Assembly: GCF_031844705.1 (NCBI RefSeq)
Contig: NZ_CP134609.1
Span: 3,286,001-3,350,000 of the forward strand
Direction of reading: 5' to 3'
Length of the DNA: 64,000 nucleotides
Source of the DNA: Streptomyces sp. ITFR-16
GTDB taxonomy: Bacteria > Actinomycetota > Actinomycetes > Streptomycetales > Streptomycetaceae
Positions 50,844 to 62,184 of the stretch are shown here, piece by piece. Both the position numbers and the translations under genes were made by a program. Positions within the stretch are counted from its first letter, which is position 1, and the number at the start of each line of letters is the position of its first letter. The notes under the pieces were generated by a model. The model saw nothing but the letters and a program-made list of their open reading frames with translations. It had not been told where the DNA came from and made no database searches.

Positions 50844-52838
50844 ATGCACATCGAGACCGCGTTCCCGTACGAGACGACCCGCGAGGACCTCTACATCCCG
50901 CTGCCGGACGGCACCCAGCTGTACGCCCGGATCTGGCGGCCGGTCACGGACGAGCCCGTCCCCGCGCTGCTGGAGTACCTGCCCTACCGGCTGAGCGACT
51001 GGACCGCGCCCCGGGACTGGCAGCGCCACCCCTGGTACGCGGGTCACGGCTACGCCTCGGTCCGGGTCGATGTGCGCGGGCACGGCAACAGCGAGGGGCT
51101 GCCGGGCGACGAGTACGACGCGCAGGAGCTGGCCGACGGGGTAGCCGTCATCCACTGGCTGGCCCAGCAGGAGTGGTGCTCGGGCCGGGTCGGCATGTTC
51201 GGGATCTCCTGGGGCGGCTTCAACTCGCTCCAGATCGCCGCGCTCGCCCCCGAGCCGCTGAAGGCGATCGTCACCGTGTGCTCGGCCGACGACCGCTACG
51301 ACAACGACGTCCACTACATGGGCGGCTCGGTCCTCGCCGTGGACATGCACGCCTGGGCGGCGACGATGCTCGCCTTCGTCTGCCGGCCGCCGGACCCGGC
51401 GGACGTCGGGGACGACTGGCGGGAGATGTGGCTGACCCGGCTGGAGGCCGTGGACCCCTTCATCCACACCTGGCTGGCCCACCAGAGCCGCGACGCCTAC
51501 TGGAAGCACGGCAGCGTCTGCGAGGACTACTCCGCGATCAAGGCCGCCGTCCTCGCGGTCGGCGGCTGGCACGACCCGTACCGCGACACCGTGCTCCGGC
51601 TGGTCGAGCACCTCGATCCGGCGCGGGTGCGCGGGCTGATCGGGCCCTGGTCGCACCAGTACCCCGACCGGGGGCTGCCGCCCGGACCGGGGATCGGCTT
51701 CCTCCAGGAGACGCTGCGCTGGTGGGACCAGCATCTCAAGGACGAGGACACCGGCGTCATGGCGGAGCCGCTGCTGCGGTCCTGGATCAGCGAGTCGCAC
51801 CGGCCCGCCACGGTCTACGAGACGCTGCCGGGGCGCTGGGTCGGGGACACCAGCTGGCCGTCGGAGAACGTCGAGCCGGTCGCGTACGCCCTCCAGGGCG
51901 GGCCGCAGATCGTGCGCTCGCCGCAGCAGACCGGGGTGGACGCGGGGCGCTTCTTCCCGTTCGGCAACGACGCCGACCTGCCGCCGGACCAGCGCGACGA
52001 GGACGCCAAGTCGGTGTGCTTCGAGTTCCCCGTCGAGGCCGCGCCGATCGAGATCCTGGGGCGGCCCCGGGTCCGGCTGCGGATCTCGATGGACGTGCCG
52101 CGCGGCCAGGCCGTCGCCCGGCTCTGCGACGTCGCCCCGGACGGCTCCTCCACCCTCGTCACCCGGGGCGTCCTCAATCTGGCCGCCCGGCACGGCCGGG
52201 ACCGCACCGAGGACTGGCCGGCCGGTGCGACCGAGGACGTCACCTTCGACCTGAACGGCATCGGCCACACCTTCCCGCCCGGCCACCGGATCAGGCTCGC
52301 CGTCTCGTCCTCGTACTGGCCGTGGGTCTGGCCGCAGGCCGGATCGGACGGATTCACCCTGGACGCCGACGGCAGCTTCGTCGAGCTGCCGGTGCGCCGG
52401 CACACCGAGGACCCCTCGATCCACTTCGAGGAGCCCGAGCAGTCCGAGCCGCTCGGTGTCGTCTATCCCGTCACGCTCGACGAGCAGCGCCCCGAGCGCC
52501 TGGTCGTCCGCGATGTCGCCAAGGGCGAGTGGCGGATGGAGGTGGACCCGCGCTACGGCGGCACCCGGGTCTACCCGGACGGTCTGGAGTTCACCGAGGA
52601 CGCGGTGGAGACGTACACGATCCAGGAGAGCGACCCGCTGTCCGCGCGCACCCGCTCCGACTGGACGATCAGGCTGCACCGGCCGGAGATGTCCTGGGAC
52701 GTGCTGGTCGAGACGCGCTCCGAGATCTCCGCCGACGCCACCGACTTCATCACCTCCAACGAGGTGGTCTGCAAGGAGGGCGGCGAGGTCGTCTTCCACC
52801 GCACCTGGGAGAAGCGCATTCCGCGCACGGCGGGATAG
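50844..52838 (+). CDS. CocE/NonD hydrolase, X-Pro dipeptidyl-peptidase-like
   Basis: 664-aa alpha/beta hydrolase. Catalytic Ser122 in FGISWGGFNS, Asp244 in GGWHDPYRD and His271 in GPWSHQYP. The middle holds the cap insertion and the C-terminal ~230 residues form the jelly-roll domain (PRVRLRISMDVPRGQAVARLCDV). The family cleaves esters or X-Pro dipeptides. ATG 50844 follows GAGGTAG and is only 8 bp from the peptide transporter stop, so hydrolysis of imported peptides is the favoured role. No signal peptide: cytoplasmic. Confidence 0.92.
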   Translation: MHIETAFPYETTREDLYIPLPDGTQLYARIWRPVTDEPVPALLEYLPYRLSDWTAPRDWQRHPWYAGHGYASVRVDVRGHGNSEGLPGDEYDAQELADGVAVIHWLAQQEWCSGRVGMFGISWGGFNSLQIAALAPEPLKAIVTVCSADDRYDNDVHYMGGSVLAVDMHAWAATMLAFVCRPPDPADVGDDWREMWLTRLEAVDPFIHTWLAHQSRDAYWKHGSVCEDYSAIKAAVLAVGGWHDPYRDTVLRLVEHLDPARVRGLIGPWSHQYPDRGLPPGPGIGFLQETLRWWDQHLKDEDTGVMAEPLLRSWISESHRPATVYETLPGRWVGDTSWPSENVEPVAYALQGGPQIVRSPQQTGVDAGRFFPFGNDADLPPDQRDEDAKSVCFEFPVEAAPIEILGRPRVRLRISMDVPRGQAVARLCDVAPDGSSTLVTRGVLNLAARHGRDRTEDWPAGATEDVTFDLNGIGHTFPPGHRIRLAVSSSYWPWVWPQAGSDGFTLDADGSFVELPVRRHTEDPSIHFEEPEQSEPLGVVYPVTLDEQRPERLVVRDVAKGEWRMEVDPRYGGTRVYPDGLEFTEDAVETYTIQESDPLSARTRSDWTIRLHRPEMSWDVLVETRSEISADATDFITSNEVVCKEGGEVVFHRTWEKRIPRTAG

Positions 52839-52948
52839 GGCTGCCGCCGCACTTTCCGGGGCATCGGGGATGGTTGGGGCACTGCCGCCAGGTGGTGTCC
52901 CCCACGTAACGTGTCCCCCAAGCGACCTGGAAAGCGAGGCAGCAACAG

Positions 52949-54178
52949 ATGCCCGAGCAGAGCAGCCCGCTCGATCTGGCCGAGGGCGATCCCTTCGGTC
53001 CGCACAACCTCCCGTACGGTGTCTTCTCCGCGTCCGACCGGCCCGGTGAGCGACGTGTCGGCGTCCGCATCGGCAACCACGTCCTGGACGCGGGTGCGGC
53101 GGCCCTCACCCTGGGTTCCCCGTACGCGCAACTGCTGGCCCAGCCCGACCTGACGGCCCTGCTCGCCGCCGGCCGCACCGCCTGGAGCGATGTGCGCCGG
53201 GCGCTGACCGCGTGGGTGACGGTCCCCGCCCACCGCGCGGACATCGAACCGCTGCTGCACCCCGTCGAGTCGGTGACGCTCCATCTGCCGTACACGGTCG
53301 CGGACTACGTGGACTTCTACGCCAGCGAGCACCACGCCACCAACGTCGGCCGGATCTTCCGCCCCGACGGCGACGCGCTCACCCCCAACTGGAAGCACCT
53401 GCCGATCGGTTACCACGGCCGGGCGGGCACGGTCGTCGTCTCCGGTACGGACGTGGTGCGCCCGTCCGGCCAGCGCAAGGCGCCCGCGGACCCGGCGCCG
53501 GTCTTCGGCCCGTCCGTGAAGCTGGACATCGAGGCCGAGGTCGGCTTCGTCGTCGGTACGGGCTCCGAGCAGGGCCGGCCCGTGCCGCTCGCCGACTTCC
53601 GCGAGCACGTCTTCGGTCTGTCGCTGCTCAACGACTGGTCGGCGCGCGACATCCAGGCCTGGGAGTACGTCCCGCTGGGCCCGTTCCTCGGCAAGTCCTT
53701 CGCCACCTCCGTCTCGGCGTGGGTGACCCCGCTGGAGGCCCTGGACGCCGCCCGCACCGCGCCGCCCGCCCGGGACCTCCCGCTCCTGCCCTACCTCGAC
53801 GACACGGACGAGGAGGAGCCCGGCGGCTTCGACCTGCGGCTCTCCGTCGCGATCAACGGCCAGGTCGTCGCGGAGCCGCCGTTCACCACGATGTACTGGA
53901 CGGCCGCCCAGCAGCTGGCGCAGATGACGGTCAACGGCGCCTCGCTGCGCACCGGCGACCTCTACGGCTCCGGCACCATCAGCGGCGCCGAGCCGGGCCA
54001 GCGCGGCTCCCTGCTGGAACTCACCTGGAACGGCCGCGACCCGCTGGAACTCCCCGAGGGCAAGCGGACGTTCCTGGAGGACGGCGACACGGTGACCATC
54101 ACCGCCTGGGCCCCGGGGCCGGACGGCACCCGCGTCGGTCTCGGCGAGGTGACCGGACGGATCGTGCCGGCGCCGTGA
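52949..54178 (+). CDS. Fumarylacetoacetase
   Basis: 409 aa, last step of tyrosine/homogentisate degradation, giving fumarate and acetoacetate. N-terminal SH3-like domain (1-110), then the FAH barrel. Asp122 in VADYVDFYASEHHATNVG is a metal ligand, His129 the probable base, and KLDIEAEVGFVVG and LLNDWSARDIQAWEY hold the other acidic metal ligands; SGTISG follows near the end. ATG 52949. Homogentisate dioxygenase is not nearby. It is coupled (GTGA) to a GPP34 gene. Confidence 0.95.
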   Translation: MPEQSSPLDLAEGDPFGPHNLPYGVFSASDRPGERRVGVRIGNHVLDAGAAALTLGSPYAQLLAQPDLTALLAAGRTAWSDVRRALTAWVTVPAHRADIEPLLHPVESVTLHLPYTVADYVDFYASEHHATNVGRIFRPDGDALTPNWKHLPIGYHGRAGTVVVSGTDVVRPSGQRKAPADPAPVFGPSVKLDIEAEVGFVVGTGSEQGRPVPLADFREHVFGLSLLNDWSARDIQAWEYVPLGPFLGKSFATSVSAWVTPLEALDAARTAPPARDLPLLPYLDDTDEEEPGGFDLRLSVAINGQVVAEPPFTTMYWTAAQQLAQMTVNGASLRTGDLYGSGTISGAEPGQRGSLLELTWNGRDPLELPEGKRTFLEDGDTVTITAWAPGPDGTRVGLGEVTGRIVPAP

Positions 54179-54816
54179 CCCAGCCTCCCGCCGCCGGGCC
54201 GACGCTGCCCGAGGAACTGCTCCTGCTCGCGCTGGACCCGCAGCGCGGCAGGCCGTACTGCCGCAACCGCTTCCTGGAGTACGCAATGGCCGGGGCGGCC
54301 CTCGCGGAGCTGGAGCTCCAGGGCCGCGTCACCGAGCAGCGCGGGCGGATCCAGGTGGTCAACCCGCTGGAGCCGCCGGATCCGCTGCTGGCCGCCCTGA
54401 TGCGGAGCCTGCCCCCGCCGGACAAGGGCGGGCGCGGCGCCTCGGCCAAGAGCTGGGTGCGGCGCGCCGCACGGCAGGTCGGGGGCATGTATCTGGAGTC
54501 CCTGGTGCAGCGGGGCATCCTGCGCCGGGAGACCCGACGCTTCCTCGGCCTCCTGCCCTACCACCGCCATCCGGTGGTGGCCAAGGACCTGGCCGCGCAG
54601 GCCCGTTGGCGCTACACCGCCGCCGAGCAGGCGGGCTTCCCCGACCCCCGAAGCCGGGCGCTCGCCGCGCTCGTCGGGGCGGTCGGCCTGACCCGCAACG
54701 CCGGGGGCGGCCGGGCCGACCGGGGTGTGATGCGGCGCGTGATCCGGGAGAGCTGGCCGGCCTTCGCGGTGCAGCGCAACATCCGCCAGGACCGGGCGAA
54801 CCAGGCGGGGAACTAG
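54175..54816 (+). CDS. GPP34/Vps74-family phosphoprotein
   Basis: 213-aa mainly helical protein of the GPP34 family (eukaryotic GOLPH3/Vps74 fold, common in actinobacteria). LPEELLLLALDPQRGRP at the start, the central AMAGAALAELELQGRV helix and the C-terminal ALAALVGAVGLTRN are characteristic. Bacterial function is unknown; eukaryotic members bind phosphatidylinositol 4-phosphate. GTG 54175 overlaps the fumarylacetoacetase stop by 4 nt. Confidence 0.88.
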   Translation: MTQPPAAGPTLPEELLLLALDPQRGRPYCRNRFLEYAMAGAALAELELQGRVTEQRGRIQVVNPLEPPDPLLAALMRSLPPPDKGGRGASAKSWVRRAARQVGGMYLESLVQRGILRRETRRFLGLLPYHRHPVVAKDLAAQARWRYTAAEQAGFPDPRSRALAALVGAVGLTRNAGGGRADRGVMRRVIRESWPAFAVQRNIRQDRANQAGN

Positions 54817-54850
54817 GGCCTGTCGCCCCTCCCCCTCCCCCGTCCCCGCC

Positions 54851-56893
54851 TCACTCGTACTCCGGCGGCTCCTCGTCCCAGCCGAACTCCGGGTCGGCGG
54901 GCGGGGCGGCGGGGGCCGGTGGCGCGGCCTGGGCGGACGGAGCGGGAAGGCCGGCCGGGGCCGCTGCCCGGGGCGCTGGGGGCTCTGCGGGGGCCCCGGC
55001 GTCCGCCTCGGCCGGGAGGCCCGCCAGGACCTCCAGGACGCCCTCTCCGTACGTCGCCAGCTTCTTCTCGCCGAGGCCGCTGATGCCGCCCAGCTCGGTG
55101 AGCGACGCCGGGCGCAGGGTCGCGATCTCGCGGAGCGTCGCGTCGTGGAAGATCACGTACGCCGGGAGGCCCAGCTCCTTGGCCTGGGCGCCGCGCCAGG
55201 CGCGCAGGGCCTCGAAGACCGGGACGGCGCTCTCGGGGAGGTCGGCGGCCGCGGCCGCCTTGCCCTTGCGCTCGCCCCGGGCGGAGGAGCGGGACGACGT
55301 GGGCTTCTTGGGCTCCTTGCGCAGCAGCACCTCGCGCTCCCGGCCGAGGACGGAGCCGCTCTCCTCCGTGAGCACCAGCGTGCCGTACTCGCCCTCGACG
55401 GCGATCAGGCCCTGGGCCAGCAGCTGGCGGACCACGCCGCGCCACTCCGCCTCGGCCAGCTCCTCGCCGATGCCGAACACCGAGAGCTGGTCGTGGTCGA
55501 ACTGGATGACCTTGGCCGTCTTGCGGCCGAGCAGGATGTCGATGATCTGGCCGGCGCCGAACTTCTGGCCGCGCTCCCGCTTCAGCCGGACCACCGTGGA
55601 CAGCAGCTTCTGGGAGACCACCGTGCCGTCCCAGGTCTCGGGCGGGGCGAGGCAGGTGTCGCAGTTGCCGCAGGAGGCCGCGGTGGGCTCCTGGCCGAAG
55701 TACGTCAGCAACTGGGCGCGGCGGCACTGGACCGTCTCGCAGAGCGCCAGCATGGAGTCCAGGTGCGCGGCGGCCCGGCGGCGGAACGCCTCGTCGCCCT
55801 CACCGCCCTGGATGAGCTTGCGCTGCTGGACGACGTCCTGGAGGCCGTACGCCATCCAGGCCGTGGACGGGGCTCCGTCACGGCCGGCGCGGCCCGTCTC
55901 CTGGTAGTACCCCTCGACGGACTTGGGCAGGTCGAGGTGGGCGACGAAGCGGACGTCCGGCTTGTCGATGCCCATGCCGAAGGCGATCGTCGCGACGACG
56001 ACGAGCCCCTCCTCGCGCAGGAAGCGGGACTGGTGGATCGCGCGGGTGCCCGCGTCCAGCCCCGCGTGGTACGGGACGGCCTCGATGCCGTTGCGGCAGA
56101 GGTACTCGGCGGTCTTCTCCGTGGAGGCGCGCGAGAGGCAGTAGACGATGCCCGCGTCGCCGGCGTGCTCCTCCTTGAGGAAGGTCAGCAGCTGCTTCTT
56201 GGGATCGGACTTGCCCACGATGCGGTACTGGATGTTGGGCCGGTCGAAGCTGGCCACGAAGTGCTCGGCGTCGGGCATGCCCAGGCGCTGGGTGATCTCG
56301 CGGTGCGTGGCGTCCGTCGCCGTCGCCGTCAGGGCGATGCGGGGGACGTCCGGCCAGCGTTCGCCCAGCACGGACAGGGCCAGGTAGTCGGGGCGGAAGT
56401 CGTGGCCCCACTGGGCGACGCAGTGCGCCTCGTCAATCGCGAAGACGGAGATCTCGCCCCGGGAGAGCAGGCCCAGCGTGGAGTCCAGGCGGAGCCGCTC
56501 GGGGGCCAGATAGAGCAGATCGAGCTCGCCGGCGACGAACTGGGACTCCATCGAGCGCCGCTCGTCGAAGTCCTGCGTGGAGTTGATGAAACCGGCCCGC
56601 ACACCGAGCGCCCGCAGGGCGTCCACCTGGTCCTGCATCAGGGCGATCAGCGGGGAGATCACGATGCCCGTGCCCCTTCTGACCAGGGACGGGATCTGGT
56701 AGCAGAGGGACTTCCCGCCACCGGTCGGCATGAGCACGACGGCGTCCCCGCCGGCCACCACATGGTCGACGACCGCTTCCTGCTCGCCGCGGAACGTCTC
56801 GTACCCGAAGACCCGGTGCAGCGTCCGCCGCGCCTCGCTCTCCGTCACGCCCGTGGTCATGTCCGTCACGCCTGTCCCGCCCGTCATGCTCAT
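54851..56893 (-). CDS. recQ: ATP-dependent DNA helicase RecQ
   Basis: 680 aa. SF2 helicase core: Walker A MPTGGGKS (55-62), DEAH box at 154-157, motif [12 protein letters not shown]. The RQC zinc site uses a Cys near 391 and Cys408/411/414 (CGNCDTC), followed by the winged helix, then an HRDC domain at about 555-625 ([25 protein letters not shown]). The last ~55 residues are Ala/Pro-rich, ending in an acidic EPPEYE. 3'-5' unwinding in recombination and fork repair. ATG 56893; several in-frame starts follow within 20 codons. Minus strand, 137 bp downstream of nuoN. Confidence 0.96.
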   Translation of the reverse strand: MSMTGGTGVTDMTTGVTESEARRTLHRVFGYETFRGEQEAVVDHVVAGGDAVVLMPTGGGKSLCYQIPSLVRRGTGIVISPLIALMQDQVDALRALGVRAGFINSTQDFDERRSMESQFVAGELDLLYLAPERLRLDSTLGLLSRGEISVFAIDEAHCVAQWGHDFRPDYLALSVLGERWPDVPRIALTATATDATHREITQRLGMPDAEHFVASFDRPNIQYRIVGKSDPKKQLLTFLKEEHAGDAGIVYCLSRASTEKTAEYLCRNGIEAVPYHAGLDAGTRAIHQSRFLREEGLVVVATIAFGMGIDKPDVRFVAHLDLPKSVEGYYQETGRAGRDGAPSTAWMAYGLQDVVQQRKLIQGGEGDEAFRRRAAAHLDSMLALCETVQCRRAQLLTYFGQEPTAASCGNCDTCLAPPETWDGTVVSQKLLSTVVRLKRERGQKFGAGQIIDILLGRKTAKVIQFDHDQLSVFGIGEELAEAEWRGVVRQLLAQGLIAVEGEYGTLVLTEESGSVLGREREVLLRKEPKKPTSSRSSARGERKGKAAAAADLPESAVPVFEALRAWRGAQAKELGLPAYVIFHDATLREIATLRPASLTELGGISGLGEKKLATYGEGVLEVLAGLPAEADAGAPAEPPAPRAAAPAGLPAPSAQAAPPAPAAPPADPEFGWDEEPPEYE

Positions 56894-56970
56894 CGCGCTG
56901 TTCCCCCGACGGCTGGTCCCGTTTCTGTCCCTGTGCTCTCCCCTGCCACGATAGGCGCCGCCTACGACAA

Positions 56971-57005
56971 CGCCGGACGGGCTTGACTTCCAAGCCCGTC
57001 CGGCG
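56971..57005 (-). terminator. Terminator of the main nuo operon
   Basis: Perfect 15-bp stem (56971-56985 with 56991-57005) and ACTTC loop, 25 bp past the nuoN stop on the minus strand, followed by TTGTCG. Confidence 0.85.
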
Positions 57006-57029
57006 CCGTCGAAACGGTGGTGCGTCCGC

Positions 57030-58694
57030 CTACCGCACGAACACTCCCGCCTGGCTCGCCAGGTCCAGGAAGTACTGCGGGGCCAGGCCCAGCACCAGCG
57101 TCACCGCGACACCGACCGCGATGGTGGTCATCGTCAGCGGGGACGGGACGGCGACCGTGGGGCCGTCCGCCTTCGGCTCGCTGAAGAACATCAGCACGAT
57201 GACCCGGATGTAGAAGAACGCGGCGATCGCCGAGGAGATCACACCGACGACGACCAGGCCTCCCGCGCCGCCCTCGGCCGCCGCCTTGAACACCGCGAAC
57301 TTCCCGGAGAAGCCCGAGGTCAGCGGAATACCGGCGAAGGCCAGCAGGAACACCGCGAAGACCGCGGCGACCAGCGGCGAGCGCCGGCCCAGCCCGGCCC
57401 ACTTCGACAGGTGCGTGGCCTCGCCGCCCGCGTCCCGCACCAGCGTGACGACGGCGAAGGCGCCGACCGTCACGAAGGAGTACGTCCCGAGGTAGAAGAG
57501 CACCGAGGAGATGCCCTGCGGGGTGGCCGCGATGACACCGGCGAGGATGAATCCGGCGTGCGCGATCGAGGAGTAGGCCAGCAGCCGCTTGATGTCGGTC
57601 TGGGTGATGGCGACGACCGCGCCGCCCACCATCGTGACGATCGCGATGCCCCACATGACCGGCCGCAGGTCCCAGGTGAGGCCCGGCAGCACCACGTACA
57701 GCAGGCGCAGCAGCGCGCCGAACGCGGCGACCTTCGTGGCCGCGGCCATGAAGCCGGTGACCGGGGTCGGGGCGCCCTGGTAGACGTCCGGGGTCCACAT
57801 GTGGAACGGGACGGCGCCGACCTTGAAGAGCAGGCCGGTCAGGATCATCGCGCCGCCGATGAGCAGCAGCACGTCGTTGCCCATGGTGTCGGCGAGCGCG
57901 GGGTCGATCTGCTGGACGGACCCGTCGACGACGGCGGCGATCCTCGCGTACGAGACGGAGCCCGCGTAGCCGTAGAGCAGGGCGATCCCGAAGAGCAGGA
58001 ACGCCGAGGAGAAGGCGCCGAGCAGGAAGTACTTCACCGCGGCCTCCTGCGACATCAGCCGCTTGCGGCGGGCGACGGCGCACAGGAGGTAGAGCGGGAG
58101 CGAGAAGACCTCCAGGGCCACGAAGAGCGTCAGCAGATCGTTGGCCGCCGGGAAGACCAGCATGCCGGCCACCGAGAACAGGACCAGCGGAAAGACCTCG
58201 GTGGTGGTGAACCCGGCCCGGACGGCGGCCTTCTCGCTGTCGCTGCCGGGCACCGATGCGGCCTGCGCGGCGAACGAGTCGACGCGGTTGCCGTGCGACT
58301 CGGGGTCGAGCCGCCGCTCGGCGAAGGTGAAGACGGCGACCAGCGACGTCAGCAGGATCGTGCCCTGGAGGAACAGGGCCGGTCCGTCGACGGCGATGGC
58401 GCCCATCGCGGCGATGTGCGCCTTTGTCGTACCGTATCCGCCGGCCGCCAGGCCGATCACCGCGGCGAACGCGGCGACCAGGGCGACGACGGTCAGGAAG
58501 ACCTGCGTGTAGTAGCGGGCCCGGCGCGGCACGAAGGCCTCGACGAGCACGCCCAGGACGGCGACACCGATCACGATGAGGACCGGGGTCAGCTGGGCGT
58601 ACTCGATGACCGGCGCCTTGAACTTCTCGTCCGGGGCGGCGGATGTCACCCCGCCCGCCATTGTCCACAGGCTGTGGACAGCTGTTGCGCTCAC
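57030..58694 (-). CDS. nuoN: NADH-quinone oxidoreductase subunit N, main nuo operon
   Basis: 554-aa antiporter-like proton-pumping subunit. TM5 region [15 protein letters not shown] (Glu), TM7/8 [32 protein letters not shown] and the later [14 protein letters not shown] are canonical. Final gene of the operon, followed by a strong terminator. GTG 58694 overlaps the nuoM stop (GTGA). Confidence 0.96.
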   Translation of the reverse strand: MSATAVHSLWTMAGGVTSAAPDEKFKAPVIEYAQLTPVLIVIGVAVLGVLVEAFVPRRARYYTQVFLTVVALVAAFAAVIGLAAGGYGTTKAHIAAMGAIAVDGPALFLQGTILLTSLVAVFTFAERRLDPESHGNRVDSFAAQAASVPGSDSEKAAVRAGFTTTEVFPLVLFSVAGMLVFPAANDLLTLFVALEVFSLPLYLLCAVARRKRLMSQEAAVKYFLLGAFSSAFLLFGIALLYGYAGSVSYARIAAVVDGSVQQIDPALADTMGNDVLLLIGGAMILTGLLFKVGAVPFHMWTPDVYQGAPTPVTGFMAAATKVAAFGALLRLLYVVLPGLTWDLRPVMWGIAIVTMVGGAVVAITQTDIKRLLAYSSIAHAGFILAGVIAATPQGISSVLFYLGTYSFVTVGAFAVVTLVRDAGGEATHLSKWAGLGRRSPLVAAVFAVFLLAFAGIPLTSGFSGKFAVFKAAAEGGAGGLVVVGVISSAIAAFFYIRVIVLMFFSEPKADGPTVAVPSPLTMTTIAVGVAVTLVLGLAPQYFLDLASQAGVFVR

Positions 58695-60262
58695 TTGGCG
58701 GCCTCCACCTCGGGCTGGGGGTCCTTCTTCTGTACGTCCGACATGGTGTGGCGCACCGCCGGGTTGACGATGTCCGTCAGCGGCTTCGGGTAGACGCCCA
58801 GGAAGATCAGCAGAGCGATCAGCGGGACGACCACCGCGAGCTCACGGACCTTGAGGTCCGCCATGCCCTGCACCTCGGCCTTGACCGGGCCCGTCATCGT
58901 CCGCTGGTAGAGGACGAGGACGTAGATCGCGGCGAGCACGATCCCGGTGGTGGCGATGATGCCGACCACCGGATACGCGGCGAACGCGCCGACCAGGACC
59001 AGGAACTCACTGACGAACGGGGCGAGTCCGGGCAGCGACAGCGTGGCCAGACCGCCGATCAGGAAGGTGCCGGCCAGCACCGGGGCCACCTTCTGCACTC
59101 CCCCGTAGTCGGCGATGAGCCGGGAGCCGCGCCGGGTGATCAGGAAGCCCGCCACCAGCATCAGCGCGGCCGTCGAGATGCCGTGGTTGACCATGTACAG
59201 CGTCGCGCCCGACTGGCCCTGGCTGGTCATCGCGAAGATGCCCAGGATGATGAAGCCGAAGTGCGAGATCGACGCGTAGGCGATGAGCCGCTTGATGTCG
59301 CGCTGGCCGACGGCGAGCAGCGCCCCGTAGACGATGCTGATCAGCGCCAGGACCAGGACCACCGGGGTGGCCCACTTGCTGGCCTCCGGGAAGAGCTGGA
59401 GGCAGAAGCGCAGCATCGCGAAGGTGCCGACCTTGTCGACGACGGCGGTGATCAGCACGGCGACCGGGGTGGTCGCCTCCCCCATCGCGTTGGGCAGCCA
59501 GGTGTGCAGCGGCCACAGCGGGGCCTTCACCGCGAAGGCGAAGAAGAACCCGAGGAACAGCCAGCGCTCGGTGCCGGTCGCCATGGAGAACGTGCCGTTG
59601 GCCCGGGCCTCGGCGATCTCGGAGAGCGAGAACGTCCCCGCGACCACGTAGAGCCCGATCACCGCGGCCAGCATGATGAGCCCGCCGACCAGGTTGTACA
59701 GGAGGAACTTGACGGCCGCGTACGAGCGTTGGGCCGCCGCGTTCTCGTCGCTGCCGGCGTGCGCCCGGTCCCCGAAGCCGCCGATGAGGAAGTACATCGG
59801 GATGAGCATGGCTTCGAAGAGGATGTAGAAGAGGAAGACGTCGGTGGCCTCGAAGGAGAGGATCACCATCGCTTCGACCATCAGGATCAGGGCGAAGAAG
59901 CCCTGGGTGGGCCGCCAGCGCGAGGAGTTCGTCTCCAGGGGGTCGGCGTCGTGCCAGCCGGCCAGGATGACGAAGGGGATCAGCAGGGCGGTGAGCGCCA
60001 TGAGCGCCAGCCCGATGCCGTCCACCCCCAGCTCGTACCGCACGCCGAAGTCCTTGATCCAGGCGTGCGATTCGGTGAGCTGGAAGCGGCTGCCGCCGGG
60101 CTCGAAGCGGGCGAGCGCGATGCCCGCCAGGACCAGCGTGGCCAGCGAGAAGGCCAGCGCCAGCCATTTGGCGGCGGTGCGCCGGGCGGCCGGGACCGCG
60201 GCGGTGGCGATCGCGCCGATCGCCGGGAGCGCCGCCGTCGCTGTCAGGAGGGGAAAGGACAT
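58691..60262 (-). CDS. nuoM: NADH-quinone oxidoreductase subunit M, main nuo operon
   Basis: 523-aa antiporter-like subunit. ELGVDGIGLALMALTALLIPFV, FFYILFEAMLIPMYFLIGGFG (TM5 Glu) and KAPLWPLHTWLPNAMGEATTPVAVLITAVVDKVG are the conserved pieces. ATG 60262 starts 4 nt after the nuoL stop. It differs from the second NuoM (11544-13118) mainly in the loop after TM5. Confidence 0.96.
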   Translation of the reverse strand: MSFPLLTATAALPAIGAIATAAVPAARRTAAKWLALAFSLATLVLAGIALARFEPGGSRFQLTESHAWIKDFGVRYELGVDGIGLALMALTALLIPFVILAGWHDADPLETNSSRWRPTQGFFALILMVEAMVILSFEATDVFLFYILFEAMLIPMYFLIGGFGDRAHAGSDENAAAQRSYAAVKFLLYNLVGGLIMLAAVIGLYVVAGTFSLSEIAEARANGTFSMATGTERWLFLGFFFAFAVKAPLWPLHTWLPNAMGEATTPVAVLITAVVDKVGTFAMLRFCLQLFPEASKWATPVVLVLALISIVYGALLAVGQRDIKRLIAYASISHFGFIILGIFAMTSQGQSGATLYMVNHGISTAALMLVAGFLITRRGSRLIADYGGVQKVAPVLAGTFLIGGLATLSLPGLAPFVSEFLVLVGAFAAYPVVGIIATTGIVLAAIYVLVLYQRTMTGPVKAEVQGMADLKVRELAVVVPLIALLIFLGVYPKPLTDIVNPAVRHTMSDVQKKDPQPEVEAAK

Positions 60263-60266
60263 GTGA

Positions 60267-62168
60267 TCAGACCGCCCTCATCAGCAGGGTCGCGGCGATG
60301 AGAACCGCCGTACCGCCGAACATCGAGACCGCGTAGGAGCGGGCGTAGCCGTTCTGCAGTTTGCGCAGCCGGCCGGAGAGCCCGCCCATGGACGCGGCCG
60401 TGCCGTTGACGACGCCGTCGACCAGGGTGTGGTCGACGTAGACCAGGGAGCGGGTGAGGTGCTCGCCGCCGCGGACCAGGACCACGTGGTTGAAGTCGTC
60501 CTGGAGGAGGTCGCGGCGGGCCGCCCGGGTGAGCAGCGAGCCGCGCGGGGCGACCGCGGGCACCGGCCTGCGCCCGTACATCAGCCAGGCGACGGCGACA
60601 CCGATGACGAGCACCACCATGGTGGCGGCGGTGACCGTGGTCGCGCTGACCGGGGCGTCCCCGTGGCTGTGTCCCGTGACGGGCTCCAGCCAGTGCAGGA
60701 AGCGGTCCCCGATGGAGAAGAACCCGCCGGCGAACACCGAGCCGAAGGCCAGGACGATCATGGGGATGGTCATGGACTTCGGGGACTCGTGCGGATGCGG
60801 CTCGTGTCCCTCCGCGTCCGGCTGCCAGCGCTTCTCGCCGAAGAACGTCAGCAGCATCACGCGCGTCATGTAGAACGCGGTGATCGCGGCGCCCAGCAGG
60901 GTGACCGCGCCGAGGATCCAGCCCTCGGTGCCGCCCTTGGCGAAGGCCGCCTCGATGATCTTGTCCTTGGAGAAGAAGCCGGACAGGCCGGGGAAGCCGA
61001 TGATCGCGAGGTAGCCGAGCCCGAAGGTGACGAAGGTGACCGGCATGTACTTCCGCAGGCCGCCGAACTTCCGCATGTCCACCTCGTCGTTCATGCCGTG
61101 CATGACCGAACCGGCGCCGAGGAAGAGCCCGGCCTTGAAGAAGCCGTGCGTCACCAGGTGCATGATCGCGAAGACGTAGCCGATGGGGCCGAGCCCGGCG
61201 GCCAGGATCATGTAGCCGATCTGCGACATCGTCGACCCGGCGAGGGCCTTCTTGATGTCGTCCTTGGCGCAACCGACGATCGCACCGAAGATCAGCGTGA
61301 CCGCTCCGACGACCACGACGACCAGCTGGGCGTCCGGGGCGGCGTTGAAGATCGCGCCGGACCGGACGATCAGGTAGACGCCCGCGGTGACCATGGTGGC
61401 GGCGTGGATCAGGGCCGAGACCGGGGTCGGGCCCTCCATCGCGTCACCCAGCCAGGACTGCAGCGGGACCTGGGCGGACTTGCCGCACGCGGCGAGCAGC
61501 AGCATCAGGCCGATCGCCGTCAGCTTGCCCTCGCTCGTCCCGCCGGTGGCCTCCAGGACCGGGCCGAACGCGAAGGTGCCGAAGGTGGTGAACATCAGCA
61601 TGATCGCGATCGACAGGCCCATGTCGCCGACCCGGTTGACCAGGAACGCCTTCTTGGCGGCGGTGGCCGCGCTGGGCTTGTGCTGCCAGAAGCCGATGAG
61701 CAGGTACGACGCCAGACCGACGCCCTCCCACCCGACGTACAGCAGCAGGTAGTTGTCGGCGATGACCAGGATCAGCATCGCCGCGAGGAACAGGTTCAGA
61801 TAGCCGAAGAAGCGGCGCCGGCGCTCGTCGTGCTCCATGTAGCCGATCGAGTAGATGTGGATCAGCGTGCCCACACCCGTGATCAGCAGGACGAACGTCA
61901 TCGACAGCTGGTCGAGCTGGAAGGCCACATCGGCCTGGAAGCCCTCGACCGGGATCCAGCTGAACAGCTTCTGGTGCAGCGCGCGGTCCTCGGCGCCCTT
62001 CCCGAGCATGTCGGTGAAGAGCACCACGGCGACGACGAACGAGGCGGCGGCGAGCACGGTGCCGAGCCAGTGGCCCGCGCGGTCGAGCCGCCGGCCGCCG
62101 CAGAGCAGCACCGCCGCTCCGAGCAGGGGCGCCGCGACGAGCAGCGCAATCAGGTTCTCTGCGTTCAT
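60267..62168 (-). CDS. nuoL: NADH-quinone oxidoreductase subunit L, main nuo operon
   Basis: 633-aa distal pumping subunit with lateral helix. [17 protein letters not shown] (TM5 Glu), [37 protein letters not shown] and [16 protein letters not shown] are conserved. The loop near residue 455 is His/Glu/Pro-rich ([11 protein letters not shown]). ATG 62168, 16 bp after the nuoK stop. Confidence 0.96.
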   Translation of the reverse strand: MNAENLIALLVAAPLLGAAVLLCGGRRLDRAGHWLGTVLAAASFVVAVVLFTDMLGKGAEDRALHQKLFSWIPVEGFQADVAFQLDQLSMTFVLLITGVGTLIHIYSIGYMEHDERRRRFFGYLNLFLAAMLILVIADNYLLLYVGWEGVGLASYLLIGFWQHKPSAATAAKKAFLVNRVGDMGLSIAIMLMFTTFGTFAFGPVLEATGGTSEGKLTAIGLMLLLAACGKSAQVPLQSWLGDAMEGPTPVSALIHAATMVTAGVYLIVRSGAIFNAAPDAQLVVVVVGAVTLIFGAIVGCAKDDIKKALAGSTMSQIGYMILAAGLGPIGYVFAIMHLVTHGFFKAGLFLGAGSVMHGMNDEVDMRKFGGLRKYMPVTFVTFGLGYLAIIGFPGLSGFFSKDKIIEAAFAKGGTEGWILGAVTLLGAAITAFYMTRVMLLTFFGEKRWQPDAEGHEPHPHESPKSMTIPMIVLAFGSVFAGGFFSIGDRFLHWLEPVTGHSHGDAPVSATTVTAATMVVLVIGVAVAWLMYGRRPVPAVAPRGSLLTRAARRDLLQDDFNHVVLVRGGEHLTRSLVYVDHTLVDGVVNGTAASMGGLSGRLRKLQNGYARSYAVSMFGGTAVLIAATLLMRAV

Positions 62169-62184
62169 TGGGTCCAGCGCCCCT

